NCBI GenBank assembly: GCA_963755195.1
Contig: CAVWIZ010000004.1
Coordinates: 62,001 to 126,000 of the forward strand
DNA length: 64,000 nt
From: CAVQJU01 sp963755195
GTDB lineage: Bacteria; Acidobacteriota; Vicinamibacteria; Vicinamibacterales; CAVVIG01
Direction: 5' to 3'
How positions within the stretch are numbered: the first letter of the stretch is position 1; each line of letters opens with the position of its first letter. Below, piece after piece: positions 7,974-17,722 of this stretch. The notes beneath the pieces are model-generated. The model saw nothing but the letters and a program-made list of their open reading frames with translations, was not told where the DNA came from and did not search any database. The position numbers and the translations under genes are program-made.

Positions 7974-8917
7974 TTCAACTCCGCGATCAGCGCGTCCACC
8001 TGCTGAAACTGCAGGCAGCCCGGCGTGGGTGGACTGGGCGGACAGCCGGTGGCCCTCCAGCCGTAGTCGTCTTCGAGGGTTTTCACGACGTCGCTCTTGC
8101 TCTTGCCTTGCTTCACCATGCCGGCGATGCGATTGCGCATGGTTTCGAGATCGGCCCTGAACTTCACCAGATCGTCTTTGGTCGAGACGGGACCGTGGCC
8201 CGGGATGATCGTGTCGAAGTCGAGCGTCAACGCACCGTCGAGCGTCTTGGTCCAGTCGAGGAAGCTCCCGCCCTGCGCGTAGTCCACGTAGATGTTCACG
8301 CCGGGAGGCCTCGACGAAGGCGCGGCGCCGGCGCGTCCGGCCTGCCGCCCGAGAAACAGATCGCCGGTGTGGATGACCCGGAGCTCGGGAAAGTAGACCA
8401 CCGCGTCGCCGTTGGTGTGGCCGCGGCCGAAGTGTTTCGCGCGAACTTCCTTGCCGCCCAGGTGCACGGAGGTTTCGTCCGAGAACGTGATCCGCGGCAA
8501 ACCGATCGGCGTGCCCGGCGTGTCTTCGTAGTACGGCTGTTTGATGTGCACCAGGTTGGCCCTGGCGTTGCGGTGCGCGATGACTTCGGCGATCGGGAGC
8601 ATCTTGAGATCGCCGCCCGCGTGGTCGTCGTGCTGATGGGTGTTCACGACGTACTTGAGCGGCTGGTTGGTCACCGCTTTCACCTGCGCCAGGATGTCCG
8701 CGTGATTGCGATCGAACATGTCGTCCACGAGGATCACGCCCTCGGTGGTGACGTACAGCGCCACATTGCCGCCCTCGCCCGACACCATGTACAGGTCGTT
8801 CTTGACCTTCTCGATGCGAAGCGGGCGAGGCGGCTTGGCCGTCTGGGTGTACACGACCCAGGCGCTCGAGACGACGGCAATCGCGACGAATACGCTGACG
8901 AGCGACCTGCGGGTCAT
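7970..8917 (-). CDS. Secreted MBL-fold metallo-hydrolase
   Basis: 315 residues from ATG 8917, which opens the signal sequence MTRRSLVSVFVAIAVVSSAW. The metal-binding motif is NTHQHDDHAGG (HxHxDH). The histidine in FGRGHTNGD, the aspartate in IHTGDLFLG and the late IIPGHGPV complete the ligand set of the superfamily. Domain architecture is very close to the protein encoded at 51283-52171. The substrate is unknown. The stop overlaps the next gene start (GTGA), and the upstream cupin gene ends 7 bases before, so the three genes are probably co-translated. Confidence 0.85.
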   Translation of the reverse strand: MTRRSLVSVFVAIAVVSSAWVVYTQTAKPPRPLRIEKVKNDLYMVSGEGGNVALYVTTEGVILVDDMFDRNHADILAQVKAVTNQPLKYVVNTHQHDDHAGGDLKMLPIAEVIAHRNARANLVHIKQPYYEDTPGTPIGLPRITFSDETSVHLGGKEVRAKHFGRGHTNGDAVVYFPELRVIHTGDLFLGRQAGRAGAAPSSRPPGVNIYVDYAQGGSFLDWTKTLDGALTLDFDTIIPGHGPVSTKDDLVKFRADLETMRNRIAGMVKQGKSKSDVVKTLEDDYGWRATGCPPSPPTPGCLQFQQVDALIAELK

Positions 8918-8924
8918 CCGTGGG

Positions 8925-9392
8925 CTACTTTTCTTCCGCGTTCGTCGAGGTTGCCGGTCCCATGCCGACGATTTGCAGGACGCACTCGCCATCCTTGGCG
9001 CCGTCGTAGTGGATCTCCTTGCCGGTGTGCGTCACGAAGCTGCCGGCCGGCACCGGCTTGAACCCGGCCGGATCGTACTTGGCGCCGGTGTTCACCCACC
9101 ACGTGCCCGAGAGCACCGTGATGTAGCGATCGTTCGGGTGAAAGTGCGGGCGGCTGTTGTTGTGCGGCAGCCACTTCTGGAGCACCACGTAGAGGCCGGG
9201 CTTGGACGGATCGCCGACCAGCGTCACGGTTTCCGCGGTGCCGTTGGCGTTGCGGACCCACTTGATCTCTTTGGGAAGCTGGACGGTGATCGCTTTCGGA
9301 TCGAGGTCGGCCGCCGCGGCAGACCCGAGCACCATGAACATCGGCAGCACGAACGTCACGCCGATGGCCCGCAAACCGGGGATGCGAAGCAT
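8925..9392 (-). CDS. Secreted cupin-domain protein
   Basis: ATG at 9392 with AGGAGG upstream. A signal peptide (MLRIPGLRAIGVTFVLPMFM...AAAAD) is followed by a cupin barrel. Metal-binding motif 1 is around SRPHFHPNDRYITVLSGTWW and motif 2 around GSFVTHTGKEIHYDG. Length is 155 residues. It is the first gene of the operon that continues with the metallo-hydrolase at 7970. Similar exported cupins are common in Acidobacteria; their reactions are mostly unassigned. Confidence 0.75.
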   Translation of the reverse strand: MLRIPGLRAIGVTFVLPMFMVLGSAAAADLDPKAITVQLPKEIKWVRNANGTAETVTLVGDPSKPGLYVVLQKWLPHNNSRPHFHPNDRYITVLSGTWWVNTGAKYDPAGFKPVPAGSFVTHTGKEIHYDGAKDGECVLQIVGMGPATSTNAEEK

Positions 9393-9435
9393 ACATTCCT
9401 CCTGTTGTGTTCTCGTGTCGTGTCTGACCGCTGCT

Positions 9436-9464
9436 AGAGTAAACGCAATGGACGAGAATGCCAA
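9436..9464 (-). promoter_or_regulatory. Candidate sigma70-type promoter for the cupin operon
   Basis: On the minus strand TTGGCA is followed after 17 bases by TACTCT, ending ~44 bases upstream of the cupin ATG. Spacing is ideal and the -35 is good, but the -10 is weak. No experimental support. Confidence 0.4.
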
Positions 9465-9684
9465 GACGCCAGGGCTACCTGGCGCCGACGACCCGGGAAC
9501 GCCACCAAGACTGTCCCACGCGATTGTCAGGCCTCAATGCTGACGCTACATGTTTGTCGCGGAAACACCCGCGTCTCGCGCGCGTCGCGCGTGCAAATAC
9601 ATTGAAACACACGCGAAAGACTTGGGGCTGTGACAGCTTCGACGCACGGAGTTCCTATGGTGTGGGTGTTGCTAAGGAGGTGTC

Positions 9685-10278
9685 ATGGCCACCCACACGA
9701 CGTGTCTCCGCGCCGCTGGACTTCTCGCGCTCACGATCGTCGTCGCGCCGGCGATGTCGCAGCAGGCGCGAGCCGGCGAAATTCGACGTATCCGTCCCGA
9801 GTCGCCGGAGTTGGTCGCCGCGATGGCGATGGCGTCCGATCGATCAGCGACGTTTCGTTCGCTCGTCGAGCGAATCGGGCAGTCCGATCTGATCGTGTAT
9901 CTCACGTGTGAACGATTTGACAATTCGACGCTGAGCGGGCGTACCGCATTGGCGGTGGTGCGGCCTGGCGTGCGTTACGTTCGCGTCCAGATTCGCTGCC
10001 ACCAGTCCGATCAGGGCATCGCGGCCATTGTCGGCCACGAGCTGCAGCACGTGGTGGAGATTGCCTCCGCGCCGTCGGTGGTGGACGAAGTCTCATTCGG
10101 CCAATTGTTCTCGGCCATCGGGTTCGCGACATGCCGATGGCCGCGGCTGGAACAGTTCGAGACGACGGCGGCGATCCGCACGGGCGAACGCGTGCGGGCG
10201 GAGATGAGCCACTACGGCGACATCGGTCGGCAGGCGACTGATCACACGGCCCGGCGCGCGCTGGCCAGGGCAGATTGA
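9685..10278 (+). CDS. Secreted hypothetical protein with HExxH motif
   Basis: The start is fixed by a near-perfect Shine-Dalgarno (AAGGAGGTG) just upstream of ATG 9685. Residues 1-30 are a signal peptide. The mature protein has two cysteines around LTCERFD and IRCHQSD and a zincin-like helix, GHELQHVVEIA (~residues 116-126), matching HExxH. A downstream acidic ligand is not obvious. At 197 residues it is short for a peptidase. It could be a small metalloprotease or a degenerate relative. It is a single gene followed by a hairpin repeat. Confidence 0.65.
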   Translation: MATHTTCLRAAGLLALTIVVAPAMSQQARAGEIRRIRPESPELVAAMAMASDRSATFRSLVERIGQSDLIVYLTCERFDNSTLSGRTALAVVRPGVRYVRVQIRCHQSDQGIAAIVGHELQHVVEIASAPSVVDEVSFGQLFSAIGFATCRWPRLEQFETTAAIRTGERVRAEMSHYGDIGRQATDHTARRALARAD

Positions 10279-10288
10279 GCGATCGCGT

Positions 10289-10345
10289 AGGGCTAAGGGC
10301 AGATTCTGGTCGCCAGCAGCCCTCGGCGCTTAGCCCTTAGCCCTC
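10289..10345. repeat. GGGCTAAGGG-family inverted repeat (intergenic)
   Basis: The left arm GGGCTAAGGGC at 10290-10300 and right arm GCTTAGCCCTTAGCCC at 10328-10343 form a hairpin in the spacer between the HExxH gene and the gene at 10425. It may act as a terminator. Related copies occur at 11452-11518, 25441-25475 (inside a kinase gene), 28366-28396 (inside the ankyrin gene) and 41482-41525. Confidence 0.7.
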
Positions 10346-10424
10346 GTACTGTGGCCGCCGGCTTGTAGTCGTCTTGTCGTGACGCGGCACATGCGTCATC
10401 ATCTCCCTCGACCGAGGGAGCCAC

Positions 10425-11426
10425 ATGAAACATCGTCTTGCGGCGTTCGCCGGCCTGATCGGGATCGTGTCGGCGGCGGCCGTCGTTCTCGTCGAAGGCC
10501 GGGGAGCTCCGCCCCGCACGCGAGAAGGCCGTCCCGACCTGCAGGGGATTTGGACCTATGCCACGCTGACGCCGCTCGAACGACCCGCCGAGTTTGCCGG
10601 GAAGGCCTTTCTCACTGATGCGGAGGCGGTTGAATTCGAGCGAAAGACGCTCGCCGTGCAGAATCGCGATCGGCGCGACGGCGACGGACCGAGCGGCCGC
10701 GGTTCGGACGGACGGACGGATCTCGACCGTGCCTACAACCAGGTCTGGTGGGAGTACGGAGCGAAGGTGGTGGGCACCAGGCGGACGTCTTTGATTATCG
10801 ACCCTCCGGATGGCCGCATCCCGTCGCTCACAGTCGAGGGGCAGCGGCGCGCCGAGGACAAACGCGGATTGTGGACCGCCAACGGCGAGTACGAAGGCGG
10901 CGCACGCGGGTTGAGTTTCGACTCCTACGTGGACCGCCCGCTGCAGGAGCGCTGCCTGGGTTGGACGGTGACTGGACCGCCGATGGTGCCGGGCGCGTAC
11001 AACAACAACATGGAGCTGTTCCAGACGCCTGATGCGGTGGCGATCGTCAACGAGATGGTCCACGAACACCGCATCGTGCCGATCGACAGCCGGCCGCGGG
11101 TGGGATCGCCGATCACGTTGTGGATGGGCAGCTCGCGCGGGCGGTGGGACGGCGACACGCTTGTCGTGGATACGACGAATTTCAGGCCGAACGTATTCAG
11201 GAGCGCCACCGCATCGCTTCACCTCGTCGAGCGCTTCACGCGCGTCGACGCCGACACGCTGCTCTACGAATTCACGGTGAACGACCCGGCGACGTGGACC
11301 CGGGCCTGGACGGCGCAGTTTCCCATGGCCAGGATCCGCGAGCCGATTTTCGAGTATGCGTGTCACGAGGGCAATTACAGCCTGCCGAACATCCTGGCGG
11401 GCGCTCGCGCGGCGGAAAAGAACTAA
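10425..11426 (+). CDS. Secreted DLQGxW-family hypothetical protein, paralogue 1
   Basis: 333 residues, with an N-terminal hydrophobic export segment (LAAFAGLIGIVSAAAVVL). Family landmarks in order: RPDLQGIWTYATLTPLERP (~residue 35), TSLIIDPPDGRIPSLT (~125), NNNMELFQTPD and MVHEHRIVPID, SRGRWDGDTLVVDTTNF (~235), LHLVERFTRVDADTLLYEFTV, and YACHEGNYSLPNILAGARA at the C-terminus. Full paralogues lie at 35828 and 54194, and a 3' remnant at 52825. The beta-rich, exported character suggests a periplasmic or surface protein. I know of no assigned function. Confidence 0.7.
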   Translation: MKHRLAAFAGLIGIVSAAAVVLVEGRGAPPRTREGRPDLQGIWTYATLTPLERPAEFAGKAFLTDAEAVEFERKTLAVQNRDRRDGDGPSGRGSDGRTDLDRAYNQVWWEYGAKVVGTRRTSLIIDPPDGRIPSLTVEGQRRAEDKRGLWTANGEYEGGARGLSFDSYVDRPLQERCLGWTVTGPPMVPGAYNNNMELFQTPDAVAIVNEMVHEHRIVPIDSRPRVGSPITLWMGSSRGRWDGDTLVVDTTNFRPNVFRSATASLHLVERFTRVDADTLLYEFTVNDPATWTRAWTAQFPMARIREPIFEYACHEGNYSLPNILAGARAAEKN

Positions 11427-11451
11427 GAGCACGTTGGAAAATGCGATCATG

Positions 11452-11518
11452 AAGGGCTGAGGGCCAAGCGCAAAGGGCTGACTGTCGTCGTCAGGAGCCC
11501 TTAGCTCTTAGCCCTAGG
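11452..11518. repeat. GGGCTAAGGG-family inverted repeat (intergenic)
   Basis: AAGGGCTGAGGGCC and AAAGGGCTGA on the left face AGCCCTTAGCTCTTAGCCCT on the right, forming a long imperfect hairpin after the stop of the DLQGxW gene. It has the same unit as the element at 10289 and is a plausible terminator. Confidence 0.65.
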
Positions 11519-11574
11519 TCCTGGTGCGCGGCAATATTTGGGGCGCGCTCCCAGATTGCATAACAGGAGGACGG

Positions 11575-12861
11575 ATGAATCGTTCGACGTTTCTGGCTGG
11601 TGCCGTGTGTCTCGCGCTTGGTGGGGCCGGGATCCCAGGGAGTGAAGCGCAGACCGCGCGCGTGATTCCGCGCCCTCCGGCGCAGGCGCCGGGACCGCCG
11701 AATCCCGCAGGACGGCAGCGCGGCGCCAGACGGCTATGCGCCGATTCCGGAATGGCTGGGGCAGACCCGGGCGCCGAAGCCGGCGAAGACCGCCGCGTTC
11801 GATGTCGAGACGGTCGCCGAAGGTCTGACAGGCGCGTTCTGTTTCACTTTCTTCCCGACGGCCGCATCATCGTCGGCGAGCGCCCGGGCCGCATCAAGAT
11901 CGTCGGCAGGGACGGCAAGGTGTCGGAGCCGATCGAGGGCCTGCCGTCCAACCTGTGGGCGCGCGGGCAGGGCCTGTTCGAGGTGAGGCCGGACAGAGCG
12001 TTCGCGACCAATCGCACGATCTACCTGACCTACACCGTGCTTCCGGAGGCGATCGAATCAAGCCGCGCTGCCGCGCAGCTCCTGGCGTGCTCATGGTCGC
12101 GAGCGCGAAACTGTCCGCCGACGACAAACGGCTCGAGGATCTGAAGGTGCTGCTCAACGCCGAAGGCACGGGCGGACGGGTGATTCAGGCGCCGGACGGC
12201 ACGCTGTTCGTCACGTCCACGATTCCCGCCGGCCTCGGCATCAACTCGGTCGACTGGCCGCAGCCGCAGCAGCTCGACAGCAACATGGGCAAGGTGCTGC
12301 GGATCAACACCGACGGATCGATTCCGAAGGACAACCCGTTCGTCGGCCGCGCCGGCGCGCATCCCGAGATCTACGCGCTCGGCTTTCGCGACGTGCAGGG
12401 CGTGGCGATCCATCCGCGCACCGGCAAGCTGTGGACGAGCGAGCACGGACCGCGCGGCGGCGACGAGATCAACGCCGTCGAGAAGGGCAAGAACTACGGG
12501 TTCCCGGTGATCGGCTACGGACGCGAGTACACCGGGAAGCCGATCAACGGCGACAAGACGGCCCAGGCAGGGATGGAGCAGCCGGTGTATTTCTGGACGC
12601 CCGACATCGCGCCGGCCGGCATCGCCTTCTACACCGGCAAGCTCTTTCCGGCGTGGCAGGGCGATCTGTTCGTGGCGGCGCTCGCCGGCGAAGTAGCTCG
12701 TGCGGCTCGTGCTGAACGGCGAGCGCGTTGTCGGCGAGCAGCGTCTGCTGACCGAGCTCAACAGCCGAATCCGCGGCGTCAACGAAGGCCCTGACGGCGC
12801 GCTGTACGTGATGACCGACGGCAACGGCGGAAAGATCGTGAAACTCGTACCGAAGAAGTGA
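11575..12861 (+). CDS. PQQ-dependent sugar (aldose/soluble glucose) dehydrogenase, frameshifted
   Basis: ATG at 11575 after GGAGGA; signal peptide MNRSTFLAGAVCLALGGAG. The six-bladed GSDH-type propeller is recognised by FLPDGRIIVGERPGRI, NRTIYLTYTV, GKVLRINTDGSIPKDNPF, EIYALGFRDVQGVAIHP, SEHGPRGGDEIN, KNYGFPVIGYGREYTG and the closing NEGPDGALYVMTDGN. The frame changes near 11710, 11820, 12065 and 12690, but every segment fits the family, so the locus is read as one gene. The family oxidises sugars in the periplasm using PQQ. Four shifts in 1.3 kb suggest base-calling indels; true decay is possible. Confidence 0.75.
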
Positions 12862-12885
12862 TCGCTCAGCCCTGACTGAATCGCG

Positions 12886-14757
12886 TCAGTTGCCGTCGAC
12901 CGAAAAGGCGAGCAGGACGTTGCCGGGCATTCCGCCGGCGCGCGCATATCCGGAGCTGACGAACATCATCCCGCCGGCAATCGCGGGACCGGGGCCGTCA
13001 AACGATCCGCCCCGCGCGGGGACTTCGTTGATCGTCTTGTACGGCCCGACGCCGTCGAAGTCCCACAGGATCGTTCCGTCTGTCGTCGAGTAGCCGCGCA
13101 GGTGACCGTCCACCGATCCCGAGAACACGACGCCCGGAATGGCGCTCACCGCGGCCGACTGTGCCGGACTGCAACGTGGGCGGTCGCCGCATCCCGGCGG
13201 CGGCGTGTACCAGACGCGCTCGCCGGTCTCGAGACGAAACGCGAACATGCCGCCTCCCGCCTTCGGATCGGCATTGGTGCCGAGGCTGTTCGGGATGTTG
13301 GTTCGGACGATATCCGAAAGCGCGACGTAGACGTTGGTGCCGTCAGACGCCGAGCCCCACTGCACGCCGCCGAGCGTGCCGCCCGTGCCGGCGCGAGACT
13401 GCCACAGAATCTTTCCCTGATCGTCCGGATCGACGGCGTGCACCATGCCCGATTTCTGGCCGGCCACCAGCGCGCGCTTGCCGTTGACAAGCGTCACGAG
13501 AATCGGCGGAGACGAGAAGTCGAAATCGGGCGCGGTCGTATCCGGGCAGTTCGTCTTGTCCGGCAGGCGGCACGCCGTGTTCCACGCGTCGCCGGCGGTC
13601 ATCTGCCTCGCCCACAGAATCTTTCCGCTGTCGAGGTCCATCGCGACAAACGCGTCGCTCATGTTCGTCGCGGGCGCGCTGTAATTGTCGCCCGTCGTGG
13701 CATACAACACGTTACGGCGAAGGTCGATGGCCGGGCTGCTCCAGACGCCCGCGCCCGAGGGTCCCCACAGCTGCGTGCCGACGGCGTTCTTTCTGCGTCG
13801 GCTGCGCTTGTTCGGCAATCGTGAACGTCTTCCAGATCTGCCTGCCGTTCAGTCCATTGAGCGCGGTCACGCTGCCGCGGAACTTGCAGCATTCGTACAT
13901 CGGCGCCGCTCCTGCGGTTTCTTCAGCCGGACGCGACCGGCACGTAGAGCCGCCCGCTTTGGAACACCACCGATCCGACGACCCGCGCAAGCGGGTGCGC
14001 GTCGGCCTTCACCGTCCACACGAGCGCGCCCGTCGTCGCGTTCAGGGCGTAGACGTTGCCGCTCAGATCGCCGAAGAACGCCATGTAGACCGCGCCGTTG
14101 CCGGTCGTCACCTGGCCGATGGTGACGGCGCCACGCACGGCGCCCTTCGCTTCGAAGAACCAGTGGATGCAGCCCGTCTCGGCGCTGAGGGCGTACACCT
14201 TGCCGCCCTGGCTGCCCACGAACACACGTCCGCCCACGATGGTGGGCTGTGCGTTGGCGTCGAGATCGCCGGGGAAGCCGAAGGCCCATTTCACTTTCAG
14301 CCGCGGCACCTGCGCCGCCGTGAACCCGGTCGACACGCGGTCCTGAAAACGAGCATTGTTCGTGTTGTTGCCCCAGCCGTTCCAGCCGGGCCGGTTGAGT
14401 GGGTTCGTGAAACTTCCGGGCGCCGTGCACATGGCCTGCGCCGGCGGCGTCATCGAGAGGTCGCGCGCCGAAAGCGATTTGCCGGTGATGTACTGCGCGA
14501 TGGCGCGGCGGTCGGCCGCCGACATCCGGCTGGCCATCGAGAGCATGGCGCCGCTTTCGAGCGCGGTCAGCACGCGCTCGGCCGTCATCGTCTGCAGTGC
14601 CTCGCGTGCTCGGCGCGCGGTCCACGCCCATGTCGTGGCACGCGGCGCAGTTCTGGCCGTACAAGGCGGCGCCGTCCTGAGCCGACGCGTGCGCACTGCC
14701 GGCCGCGAGAAACACGATGGTGAGGCAGGCCAGGCGTGTCATGTGCGCGCGACTCAC
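12886..14757 (-). CDS. Cytochrome c-PQQ beta-propeller dehydrogenase (PVA-dehydrogenase-like), frameshifted
   Basis: It starts at GTG 14757 overlapping the upstream TGA, or at ATG 14742. A signal peptide is followed by a c-type heme site (GQNCAACHDMG) and a short cytochrome domain. Eight PQQ-propeller blades follow, with repeats such as GGRVFVGSQGGKVYALSAETG and GNVYALNATTGALVW. The final blades read IPGVVFSGSVDGHLRGYSTTDG. The frame changes near 14620, 13930 and 13800. The arrangement matches polyvinyl-alcohol dehydrogenase-type quinohemoproteins. The predicted role is periplasmic alcohol oxidation with electron transfer to cytochrome; the true substrate is unknown. Confidence 0.75.
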
Positions 14758-15076
14758 TTTGCCGCGGTCATCGAATCCACCGAGATGGTGTTGGTCTTGG
14801 CGTCGAGGGTGCCGGTGACGTTGACCTTCTGCCCCGCAAACTTCCCGGCGTTTGCTGGTCGCTCAGCGTGTATGTGGTTTTGCCGACGAGTAGAACGTAT
14901 GCCGTGCCGTGGGTCGTCACGCAGGCGACCGTGCACTCGGCGTCGGTCGGTCCCATTCGCATCGCCGCGTGGCCGGTTTGGGCGCACATGTCGTCGGTGA
15001 TGACGCCCGTGAACGTCTGTTTGCGCGGGGCAGCGAGCGCTGCCCCGGCAAGCAGACCGACGATCAGATATTTCAC
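14754..15076 (-). CDS. Small secreted Cys-containing protein (DUF5818-like), frameshifted
   Basis: A signal peptide (MKYLIVGLLAGAALA) precedes FTGVITDDMCAQTGHAAM and DAECTVACV, then a small beta-barrel-like tail (KFAGQKVNVTGTLDAKTN). The frame must change near 14860 at the CGCCGGGAAG stretch to join the two halves, giving ~107 residues. Its stop overlaps the start of the cytochrome-PQQ gene. The Cys/His arrangement suggests metal or heme-related binding, but no function is assigned. Confidence 0.6.
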
Positions 15077-15095
15077 CGCTCGTTGTTATTCGACT

Positions 15096-15692
15096 CTACT
15101 CACCTGGGATCATGAGATGAGCGGTTGTGGTGCCCGCGTTCATGATCCACACGCCGCCGCCGCGGCCGGTGTCAGGCAGTCCCATGGTTGCCGTCGTCGC
15201 GCCCGGCACGGCGACCGTCATGTGGCTGCGGGCGCGATCCTTGTCCGGCCCCTGGATGTGATAGAACACGGAGCCAAATTCAGGCTTGACGCGCGTGCCG
15301 TTCTTCTCGGCCTCTTCGAACGCCGCCTGCGCCTTCGCGCGGTCGCCGAGCGCCTCGATTTTCATGTTCTGGGCAACGCGGTCGAGGTTGCCGAGCATGG
15401 TGCACTCGATCGAGTACGCCTGCTGGATCGGAAAGCCCGAGCGGTCGAAGCACACCAGACGGTTGGTGCCCTTCCGCAGCGTGGTGTAGGTCTGGTCCGG
15501 CTTCCACTTGATGACCGTCGCCTGATCTTTCAGGTTGGGGGGAGCCGCGACCAGCGCCGCGTCAACGTCGGCCTGCGAGGCGCCCGGTTCGAGCGGCGGT
15601 GGTGGCGGCGGCGGTCCCCCCCGGCCCTGCTGCGCCAGGACGCTGATCGAAACCGCCAGGACACCGATGACAATCACGGCGATGCGTTTCAT
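15096..15692 (-). CDS. Secreted hypothetical protein with polyproline tract
   Basis: 198 residues with signal peptide MKRIAVIVIGVLAVSISVLA. A GRGGPPPPPPPLEPG linker leads to a globular domain containing KWKPDQTYTTLRKGTNRLVCFDR and a late VWIMNAGTTTAHLMIPGE. The family is not named with certainty; similar exported proteins occur in Acidobacteria. It lies upstream of the small Cys protein and PQQ dehydrogenase on the same strand and may share their transcript. Confidence 0.6.
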   Translation of the reverse strand: MKRIAVIVIGVLAVSISVLAQQGRGGPPPPPPPLEPGASQADVDAALVAAPPNLKDQATVIKWKPDQTYTTLRKGTNRLVCFDRSGFPIQQAYSIECTMLGNLDRVAQNMKIEALGDRAKAQAAFEEAEKNGTRVKPEFGSVFYHIQGPDKDRARSHMTVAVPGATTATMGLPDTGRGGGVWIMNAGTTTAHLMIPGE

Positions 15693-15910
15693 ACGAGACC
15701 CTCCAATTGACGTCCGTTCTCGTTCTGTCTGTCGCGAGCGGCAGCAGAATAACGTAAGAGGATAGCACGTCGAGGTGTGCGCCGCGGGCTGATGTCAACG
15801 GGGATTCTCCGAGGGCCCCGCGAGGCTCGGCCGGACCCAACCGAGCGGACCACACGGGACGCTACGGCTGGGCCGAGGCCGTTCCGGCGGATCGCCGGGT
15901 GCGTTGATTC

Positions 15911-17622
15911 TTACGCGCGCGATGGACCACGATCGCGCCGCACGGTGACCTTCTTCCCCCGCAGAGTCGTGGCCAGGAGCGCCGCGACGATGTCGTCGGC
16001 GCGCGATTCGGGGACGTCGATGAGCGAAAAGCGATCGGCGATTTCGATGGCCCCAAGATCGCGCGAAGCGATGCCCGCCTCGCCGGTGATGGCGCCGACG
16101 AGATCGCCGGGCCGGATGCCCGCGACGCGACCCGCTCCGATGAACAGCCGGACGACGTTCAGCGTCGCGCCTCCGCCGCCGCGGGCCGGCACGTGTCGCG
16201 GGGCGCCCTTCCCGGCCGCGCCCGTGGGCCGTCCGGGGCGCCGATCGTCGCCTCTGGTCCGTTCGTGCGGGTCGACGATCGGGATCTCGCGCTCCGTCTC
16301 GTCTCCCGCCTCGGCCGCGTGCGCCAGCTTCACCGCGGCAGCGGCGATGTCGACGATGTCGAACTCCTGGGCCAGCGATTCGACGACCACGCGCACCTCG
16401 TCCAGATCGCCGGCCAGGATCCGCTCGCGCAGGGAGGCCTTCGTCACGTCCAGCCGTCGCGCCCGCAACTCAGCCACGGTGGGCACGGTGGCGACGTCGA
16501 TCTTCTGCTTTGTGAACGCCTCGATGCTTCGCAGCAGGCGATGTTCGCGCGGCTCGACGAGCGTGATGGCGGTGCCGGCGCGGCCCGCGCGTCCGGTGCG
16601 GCCGATCCGGTGGACGTACGCCTCCGCGGACGCGGGCACGTCGTAGTTGACGACGTGCGAGAGGTGTTCGATGTCGAGGCCGCGGGCCGCGACGTCGGTT
16701 GCGACCAGCAGATCGGCCTTGCCCCCCGGAACATCTGCATCACGCGATCCCGCTGCCGCTGTTCCATCCCGCCATGCAGCGCCTGCGCGCGCCGGCCGTG
16801 CGCGCTCAGCGTCTCGACCAGCGTCTCGACTTCGAGACGCGTGCGGCAGAACACGAGCGCGGACGTCGGATTCTCCATGTCCAGCACGCGGTCGAGCGCG
16901 GCCGGCTTGTGGGCGCGCGGCACCACATACGCGACCTGCCGCACGCGCGGGAGTTTCCCGGCGGCGGTCTTCTCGCGCGCGATCGTCACGCGCGACGGCG
17001 CTTTCAAATGACGCTCGGCGATCGCCAGGATTCGCGACGGCATCGTCGCCGAGAACAGCGCCGTCTGCCGCGTCTTCGGCGTCGCGTCGAGAATCGCGTC
17101 GAGGTCCTCGGCGAAGCCCATGTCCAGCATCTCGTCGGCTTCGTCCAGCACCAGCATTCGCAGGTGGTCGAGCTTGAGCGTCCCGCGTTTGATGTGATCG
17201 AGCGCACGTCCAGGCGTGGCGACGACGATGCCGGCGCCTCGCTCGAGCGTTCTGATCTGCGTCGAAATCGGGGCGCCGCCGTAGACGGGCACGACCGAGA
17301 CGCCGACGCCCTTGGCGTACTTGTGAATGGCTTCCGCGACCTGCATCGACAGCTCGCGCGTGGGGACGAGCACGAGGCCGCGCGTCCGCCGCCGTCCTTC
17401 GGCATCCTGAAAGAGCGCCTGCAGCATCGGCAGTGCGAACGCGGCGGTCTTGCCGGTGCCGGTGGCGGCCTGGGCCAGCAGATCGCGTCCGGCAATCAGC
17501 AGCGGAATCGTTTCGCGCTGAACCGGCGTGGCTTCCTCGTATCCCAGCTGACTCACGGCGGCTGACAGCTCGTCGACGAGGCCGAGGCCAGAAAACCCCC
17601 GTGATGCGCCGTGGTCTTTCAT
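15911..17622 (-). CDS. DEAD-box ATP-dependent RNA helicase (DeaD/CsdA type), frameshifted
   Basis: Start ATG at 17622. Q motif at residues ~28-37, motif I ATGTGKT at 53-59, PTRELSMQV, VATPGRALDHI, DEAD in VLDEADEMLD, SAT in LFSATMP. The C-terminal helicase lobe has ATDVAARGLDI and HRIGRTGRAGR. A DbpA-like RNA-binding domain (NVVRLFIGAGRVAGIRPGDL) closes the protein. One shift near 16720 falls exactly in a six-C homopolymer (six G on the coding strand) between the lobes, a typical indel site. It is expected to remodel structured RNA or ribosome precursors in the cytoplasm. Confidence 0.88.
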
Positions 17623-17722
17623 TGAACTCGACGTGGTGTCGCTCCTTCAGTCTCCATTGTGTCTGTGAGCGGTGCACACGACCAGCACATTTAGCAGGAG
17701 ATGGCAGTATTCTGGATGCTCC

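Noticed and set aside
9458..9892. Plus-strand ORFs upstream of and overlapping the HExxH gene
   Set aside because: Ser/Arg-rich shadow frames; the frame at 9685 has a strong ribosome binding site and a signal peptide.
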